Origin: an uncultured Clostridia bacterium
Lineage (GTDB): Bacteria > Bacillota > Clostridia > TANB77 > CAG-508
Assembly (NCBI GenBank): GCA_948919095.1
Contig: CAQYCU010000016.1
Span: 1 to 26,391 of the forward strand
Direction of reading: 5' to 3'
DNA: 26,391 bases
Part shown: piece by piece, positions 21,685 to 26,391 of the stretch
Numbering within the stretch: the stretch's first letter is position 1
Layout of the letters: the number at the start of each line of letters is the position of its first letter
The notes under the pieces: generated by a model
What the model was told of the DNA's origin: nothing
The model's input: only the letters and a program-made list of their open reading frames with translations
Database searches by the model: none
Made by a program: the position numbers and the translations under genes

Positions 21685-23602
21685 TTAAGATATTTTGTCG
21701 CCTCTTTCGTTGAATTCCATTCCCCAATTTCTTTTTATGAATTTTCTAAATGCTAATGAATCTGCATCATCCATATTAATTATCATTTCACTAATGTTAT
21801 GGTCTGATATCTTATTTGTTATTACATATTTTCCATCTTGATATTCCATTATATTTACATGCTTGTATAATTCTTTATTTGTTTCTTTTTCGAAATATCT
21901 TGTCGCGTTATCAGCAAATTTTTCGAATTTGCCTTCTAATGATTTTTCATTTCTTTGTTCAAAATTATATTCATTTGTATTTTTTAGTGGTATACATTCT
22001 GTTACTCTTTCAATATAACGTACACCCCTAAAGTCTTTTACCAAATGGATATCAAAGTTAAGTACTGATACAATTTGCTCCTCTGCTATAACTTCGTTCT
22101 TAAATACACCTGTTCTTAACATTGAGTTACGAAGTGCTGTAACTAAATCTGGGAAAGTTTTAGCGTGGTGAGTAAATAAAGTAAACTTTGATGCAACTTG
22201 GGCTGCTTGTATCATCCATGCAGCTACGGGGTCAGTAGCAACCTCTCCGGATTATATTAACAGTACCATCAGTCTTCTTTTGAACGTCTAGACCCTCTTG
22301 TCCTGATATTGTATCTGTTTCTCTAAATGATAGTATATTTCTTGTTGGATATATTTTTCTTAAGTGAAGCTCGAATGCCATTTCCTGAACACGGATGTTC
22401 ATTGTTTCATATATACTTTCAATCATAGCCATAAGCATTGTAGTTTTACCACTACCTTGCTCACCAGTTAACGAAATTATACGTGCACCTTTTACTAAGT
22501 AACGTAAAAGTTCTATTGCGTCTTCTTTTCCTTCGAATAATACAATTTGTTCTAGTGTTGCTCTTTGAACGTCGAACTTTCTTACGAAGAATGCCCATGT
22601 TTCAGAGAAACTTGGTCTAACAACAACGACACGTGAACCATCTTTCATTTCATTGATTTTATAACCATTTGAATCTGATAACTGTCCTGGGTTATTGTAT
22701 TTATAAATATTTTGACATACTCTCTTTAGTTCTGATTCATTTCCAAATGATAGGAATGCAAGTCTTATTGATACACCATGGAACATTATCCATATAGCAT
22801 CACATGCTCTTGGTACTTTATGGTCCATAACTTGATTTAATATTCTTGCGTCTGTTTGTGCAACTTGGCTTAAGAAGCTCTCTGGAAGTCCTGATACACC
22901 TCCTGATACACCATCTATGTTCATATCTCTTACTTCATCAATTGAACTGTATCCCTTGTATAATTGATATATTCTTTGAACTACTACCATTAATTTATCT
23001 TTAAATGTTAGTGTTGGATTTTCTTTTGCATATATGTCGCTAATTTCTTCTGGAGTAATTACATAACAAGGTTTTGTGTCACCTTCTGTAAATTTTAATC
23101 TTGCTAAATCGTACTTTTTTATCATTTCTCCTAAGGCTTCATATCCAAAATCTTTTTGATATAAGTATATTAAAACATCAAATTTATCTTGAGGTGTTAA
23201 TAATGATGGTACATCAAAAGGTATGGCTTTTGATACATTGGTTTCATCTACTCCATATTCCTTTGATAAAATATCATATATTAATTCTTTAACATATTTT
23301 TTATCATTGACATCTCCATATGTACAGCCCTTTAAAGCTTTTTTTAATTCGTATTTTTTCTGTTTTCTTCTATTTAATTCTTCTTCTGAAAGTCCTAAAT
23401 CGTATAGGTTAACCTTTGTAATTTCATCTAGTCTTCTTTTTACGAATTTTATCATCATATCTAAGGTATATGTTTTATCATCAACCTCTAATTGGTCTGC
23501 TTTATCATGTTCAGCTTTTTCTTGTTTTTTCTTAATTGAAAAGAAAAGTACAATACCAGCTACTATTATGATTATACCTATAACTACGTAATTGAGTACC
23601 AT
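21685..23602 (-). CDS. TadA-like secretion/pilus ATPase with membrane anchor, +1 frameshifted
   Basis: This is the motor ATPase of the pilus-like system. The N-terminus MVLNYVVIGIIIIVAGIVLF is a membrane helix, unusual for the TadA/VirB11 family, which is normally soluble. The Walker A motif GEQGSGKTT is at residues 380-388. Reading stops at 22232 in the zero frame, just after ...TVNII. A one-base skip at the CGG codon 22249-22247 restores GEVATDPVAAWMIQAAQVAS, the Walker B glutamate region, and then FTLFTHHAKT (His box) and EEQIVSVLNFDIHLVKD, ending at 21685. The corrected protein is about 638 aa. The part after the shift also has an ATG at 22215, but that fragment lacks both Walker motifs. 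Neighbouring genes are those expected for a Tad-like locus. Confidence 0.88.
22246..22249 (-). other. +1 frameshift site in the TadA-like gene (CGG-A)
   Basis: Zero frame reads AAT ATA ATC CGG AGA GGT TGC TAC TGA (minus strand). Skipping the C gives ATC GGA GAG GTT, that is I-G-E-V, the expected Walker B continuation. The zero-frame stop follows four codons after CGG. Confidence 0.88.
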
Positions 23603-23657
23603 AATTTTTACTCCCTCCCAGGCTTCATTTCGTTAATTTCTCTTTGAAAATTATTAA

Positions 23658-24509
23658 TTACTTCATTCCAAAATCTACTTCTTGTCTTAAGAAATCTAAT
23701 GCTTCAATTGATTTTTTTACTTCTTCATAAAAATATCCATCTTTTCCATTTTTAAATGATAAGCTTTGTACTGATAACATATAATCAATAATGGTTCCAG
23801 TACAACAATTATCTGTAAATGCAATATTATATGGAACTACTAATGGAGTTTCCTTTTCATTTAACATTCTAGCTATATTTTTTGCTGTATATCTAGATTC
23901 TGGATTGTATTTTCCAATTAACAATGTCACATTGCTCTTAGTGAAGAAACTGTTTGTTTGTTTTAATTGATTAAAATATTCAATAGCTTGTGGCGTTTGT
24001 GATAGTCCAACAACTATTACACTTGATACGCTAAAAAGTTTTTCTTGATTTTCTTTTGGTACATTTTTATTTAAATCTACCAAAATTAAATCATATACTT
24101 TATTTGCATATTCCGCTATATTAGAAAAATAAGTTGAAATTTGTTGATAATCTCTTATGTCTGTAGTTTTAGGTCCTTCTAACAAGTCAAGTCTTTCATT
24201 AAGTATTGGCCTTGTATAGCTTTTTATTATTTCTGATGAAGCAGTGTTACTTGCAAACATTCTTACTAAGCCTTCCATACCACTCGAAACATCGACATTT
24301 TTTCTTCCCATCTGGTTTATAAGTGAACGAGCTTGACTTTTTCTACTTTCATTGAAAAAACAATTTTCCATTGTTTTATCATTGAAATCAGTTGACATTA
24401 TTAAAGTTCTATATGCATGTTCTATTCCCATACAAGATGCTAATGCTGCTACTGAAGTAGTTTGCGCTATTTCTTTTTTATCAACATTTACAAATGTAAT
24501 TACAGACAT
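23658..24509 (-). CDS. TadZ/CpaE-like ParA/MinD-fold protein with degraded P-loop
   Basis: The product is 283 residues. The start MSVITFVNVDKKEIAQTTSV lines up with the MinD/ParA P-loop (consensus KGGVGKTT) but reads KKEIAQTT: the glycines and the catalytic lysine are lost and TT is kept. The Walker B-like strand YDLILVDLNKNV (around residues 136-147) and VIVVGLSQTPQAIEYFNQL are recognisable. TadZ proteins are known atypical members of this superfamily that localise Tad machinery at a cell pole, so a positioning or scaffold role is likely, probably without ATP hydrolysis. It starts 13 bp after a second protein of similar fold. The family call is moderate; the P-loop loss is directly visible. 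Confidence 0.75.
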   Translation of the reverse strand: MSVITFVNVDKKEIAQTTSVAALASCMGIEHAYRTLIMSTDFNDKTMENCFFNESRKSQARSLINQMGRKNVDVSSGMEGLVRMFASNTASSEIIKSYTRPILNERLDLLEGPKTTDIRDYQQISTYFSNIAEYANKVYDLILVDLNKNVPKENQEKLFSVSSVIVVGLSQTPQAIEYFNQLKQTNSFFTKSNVTLLIGKYNPESRYTAKNIARMLNEKETPLVVPYNIAFTDNCCTGTIIDYMLSVQSLSFKNGKDGYFYEEVKKSIEALDFLRQEVDFGMK

Positions 24510-24521
24510 TGTTCTCCCTCT

Positions 24522-25208
24522 CTACATTTTCTTAATTTCTTTTTTTATTTCGCTCTGTTGTATCATTTCCTCTGCTACTAATGAAGTTACATACTCTAAA
24601 CTATCTTTGAAAGTGGCTGTATGATTTTTCATTCTTATTTCTCTAACTAATTGATTTTGAAGCATTGCTTTTCTATCAACATTTGTATCAGCAAATTGTA
24701 CTTTATGCTTCTCAATCACTACGTCAGTTTCTTTTAATCTGTGTAATAATGCTTTTTCTTGACTTGATGATAAGTCTGCTGACATTATTACTTCTGTAAT
24801 ATTTATTGGTTTATTTATATATTTTAAAGTTTCAACTATTTTGTTTATTTCTGATTGGTCATATGATGTTACTAAAAATATACTTTGCATTGATGGTATC
24901 ATAAATGACATCACTGTTTGTATATTATCAGAATCAATCAATACTAAATCATAAGGTAAATTATTAGTTTTGAAATAGGCAGCAACTTGTCCTAAATTCA
25001 TAAAGCCTACTGCTATATCAATTCCTAAATATTCACTTACGAATGTCATTGAATTATTGCTACTTGTATTTTGAATGATATATCGCATTCTTTGTGTCAT
25101 TGTCGCATCAACAATTAGGACTTTAATACCACAGTTTGTTAATACTTTACTTATATATAGCAATATATCTTTTTTGTCATAACTTCCTATAAATCCTACC
25201 TGTTTCAA
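24522..25208 (-). CDS. Second ParA/MinD-like protein, P-loop absent
   Basis: The product is 228 residues. The start MKQVGFIGSYDKKDILLYIS has the first beta strand of a ParA/MinD fold, but GSYDKKDILLY replaces the P-loop: no GKT/GKS remains. The strands KVLIVDATMTQ (about 29-39) and YDLVLIDSDNIQTVM (about 86-100) keep the usual Asp residues of the fold. It ends with a Lys/Glu-rich tail (QQSEIKKEIKKM). Together with the next gene it makes a pair of pseudo-NTPases, perhaps forming a heterodimer. A hairpin lies between it and the upstream gene. No named family was recognised; the role comes from context. Confidence 0.7.
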   Translation of the reverse strand: MKQVGFIGSYDKKDILLYISKVLTNCGIKVLIVDATMTQRMRYIIQNTSSNNSMTFVSEYLGIDIAVGFMNLGQVAAYFKTNNLPYDLVLIDSDNIQTVMSFMIPSMQSIFLVTSYDQSEINKIVETLKYINKPINITEVIMSADLSSSQEKALLHRLKETDVVIEKHKVQFADTNVDRKAMLQNQLVREIRMKNHTATFKDSLEYVTSLVAEEMIQQSEIKKEIKKM

Positions 25209-25219
25209 ATTTTTCTTCC

Positions 25220-25275
25220 TTAAAGTTTATTTGGGTTTTTATATTTTTCAATATAGGATAACCCATAAACCTTAA
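25220..25275 (-). other. Intergenic hairpin in the pilus-like operon
   Basis: TTAAAGTTTATTTGGGTT (25220-25237) and AACCCATAAACCTTAA (25260-25275) form an imperfect stem (a 2-base bulge and one wobble or mismatch) in the gap between the CpaB-like gene and the next one. It is a possible attenuator or processing site. The U tract is poor. Confidence 0.4.
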
Positions 25276-25297
25276 TTTGTCTTATGTTAAGTTCTTT

Positions 25298-26391
25298 CTA
25301 TTCTTCTGCTAAGCTTTGTAAGAATTGTTGTCTTTCTGACTTTTGTGTTGAGATTTCTGATGAAATCTTTCCTTCAACATTTGATTTTCTTTCTTCTTCA
25401 TTTCCTGCATTTACTGTTTTATTAATTTGGTCTCTTATTGCAGCATAATCTCTACCATAGTATTTGAATAATTCTTCTCTTGCTGTTTGAACTACGTTAG
25501 GGTCTGTTTGAATTTGAGTTATTGTTTCTCTTGATGGTGTATATGTTACAGTAGCTGTTTGTTGCAATCCTGGTTCAACATATTTAACAGCATATAGTTT
25601 TGAACCAGTTAACTTGTATGCATCAACAATAGCTGATGACATTGTTAATAATTCAGCTTCATTTAATCTAATTTTTATTGTTTCTGGTGCTAAAGATTCA
25701 CCAAGCATTGGTATTGTAACTCTTTTCTTTGATAATACTATATAATTTTCTCCAGTAGGTAATTGTAGTCTAATATCAATAGTTTCTTCTGATTGTAATG
25801 TAGATGGTAATATTATCATATTATATTCTTCTTCTCTCATATCATCTGTTGTTATTTCATAATTCTTTGCAAGCATTGAAGGAATTAATATAGTATGTGC
25901 ACTTAAATCAATTTTAGCAATACAAGATTCTTCTGCTAAAGTGACATATTTTCTTGTTATCATTATATCAACTCTTTGATTATTTCTTGTATAGTAGTAT
26001 TGATTATTTCCTAAATCAGTTAATGGATATACACCTTCTTCCTCTGGAGTTTGTATATTATCATCTCCTGCTATATGAATTCGTTTTACTACTTGTGCGT
26101 TTTCTTTTTTAGTTGTTGCATTTGTTGCATTTCTTTCTTCTTCGCCTACAAAGTAGTGAGTTGTTATTCTATCTCCATCAGTTGACAATTCATAATAATA
26201 ACTTCCTAAAGCTTTATCAAATGTTAATTGATGAGCTCCTTCATCTGGAAACTCTGTTTCTGATTTATCTTCTGATTTGATACGCAAAATGAACTCATTT
26301 AATTGAGCTTCCATTTCTGCTGAAGATAGTTGATTCTCATATAAATCAGTATCTATAGTTATTTCATTTCCTTTTTCGTCCATTGCTGCAA
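25298..26391 (-). CDS. Possible CpaB/RcpC-like periplasm-side protein, 5' end outside window
   Basis: At least 361 residues are visible from an ATG at 26383, but the frame stays open to the window edge (GCA GCA directly upstream) and no ribosome binding site is seen. The true start is therefore probably beyond 26391, and the visible part may lack an N-terminal membrane segment. The middle part has the pattern LSAHTILIPSMLAKNYEITT, then TIDIRLQLPTGENYIVLSKK. This is reminiscent of the SAF and following domain of CpaB/RcpC (Flp pilus assembly). The C-terminus is a charged, Gln/Glu/Ser-rich helix (ERQQFLQSLAEE). It is the most upstream visible gene of the operon, where cpaB often stands in Tad loci. 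The CpaB assignment is tentative. Confidence 0.6.
   Translation of the reverse strand, partial: AAMDEKGNEITIDTDLYENQLSSAEMEAQLNEFILRIKSEDKSETEFPDEGAHQLTFDKALGSYYYELSTDGDRITTHYFVGEEERNATNATTKKENAQVVKRIHIAGDDNIQTPEEEGVYPLTDLGNNQYYYTRNNQRVDIMITRKYVTLAEESCIAKIDLSAHTILIPSMLAKNYEITTDDMREEEYNMIILPSTLQSEETIDIRLQLPTGENYIVLSKKRVTIPMLGESLAPETIKIRLNEAELLTMSSAIVDAYKLTGSKLYAVKYVEPGLQQTATVTYTPSRETITQIQTDPNVVQTAREELFKYYGRDYAAIRDQINKTVNAGNEEERKSNVEGKISSEISTQKSERQQFLQSLAEE

Noticed and set aside
22213..22215. Internal ATG as the start of a separate 176-aa gene
   Set aside because: The sequence upstream of it in the same frame (GEVATDPVAAW) is conserved ATPase sequence and there is no ribosome binding site, so it is the second half of a frameshifted gene.
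1..26391. CRISPR array, tRNA or rRNA genes, insertion sequences
   Set aside because: No regularly spaced repeats, cloverleaf-like GC-rich stems or transposase motifs were seen on either strand by eye.

Overview
The window is AT-rich DNA (coding parts look about 25-30% GC by eye) from a spore-forming, Gram-positive bacterium of the Clostridia type, probably an uncultured or gut lineage. The reasons are spoVG with a sigma-H-like promoter, the S55 peptidase gene spoIVB, HrcA/CIRCE control of groESL, strong GGAGG ribosome binding sites, and AGA/CGT-dominated arginine codons. No rRNA, tRNA, insertion sequence or CRISPR array was seen.

Left part (1-8,900), mostly minus strand: groEL (its 3' end is off the window) and groES behind a promoter flanked by two CIRCE-type operators; pyrG with its own promoter and a leader hairpin; a HEPN/minimal-nucleotidyltransferase pair; a compositionally foreign gene for a membrane-anchored protein of unknown function (plus strand); deoD (plus); the manganese exporter gene mntP; the undecaprenyl-diphosphatase gene uppP; and spoVG. 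The HEPN/MNT pair and the foreign gene look like a small accessory patch between housekeeping genes.

Middle (8,900-15,400): murC (plus), divergent from spoVG; then, on the minus strand, a transglutaminase-fold protein carrying a type IV prepilin-like N-terminus and a fully consensus sigma-A promoter; spoIVB, broken by a +1 frameshift just before its catalytic serine; and a large DUF2298 (YYY-type) multispanning membrane protein.

Right part (15,400-26,391), minus strand: one long operon that looks like a divergent Tad/type IV pilus-like assembly system. In transcription order it encodes a possible CpaB/RcpC-like protein (incomplete), two ParA/MinD-fold proteins with degraded P-loops (TadZ-like), a TadA-like ATPase with an N-terminal membrane anchor (reading frame broken by +1 inside its Walker B motif), a single large TadB/TadC-type platform protein, and a set of at least five pilin-like proteins. 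Four of these begin with an almost identical MENASxAL motif directly followed by a hydrophobic helix. They have no prepilin leader, so they look like leaderless pilins. I consider this operon the most novel system in the window.

A second unusual observation links two genes. The +1 frameshifts in spoIVB and in the TadA-like gene both fall on a CGG codon followed by A, so that skipping the C yields GGA (Gly) and restores a highly conserved motif. By my reading these are the only in-frame CGG codons in all native-looking genes of the window. This could be programmed or hungry-codon +1 frameshifting at CGG, or two sequencing or assembly insertions. The sequence alone does not decide.
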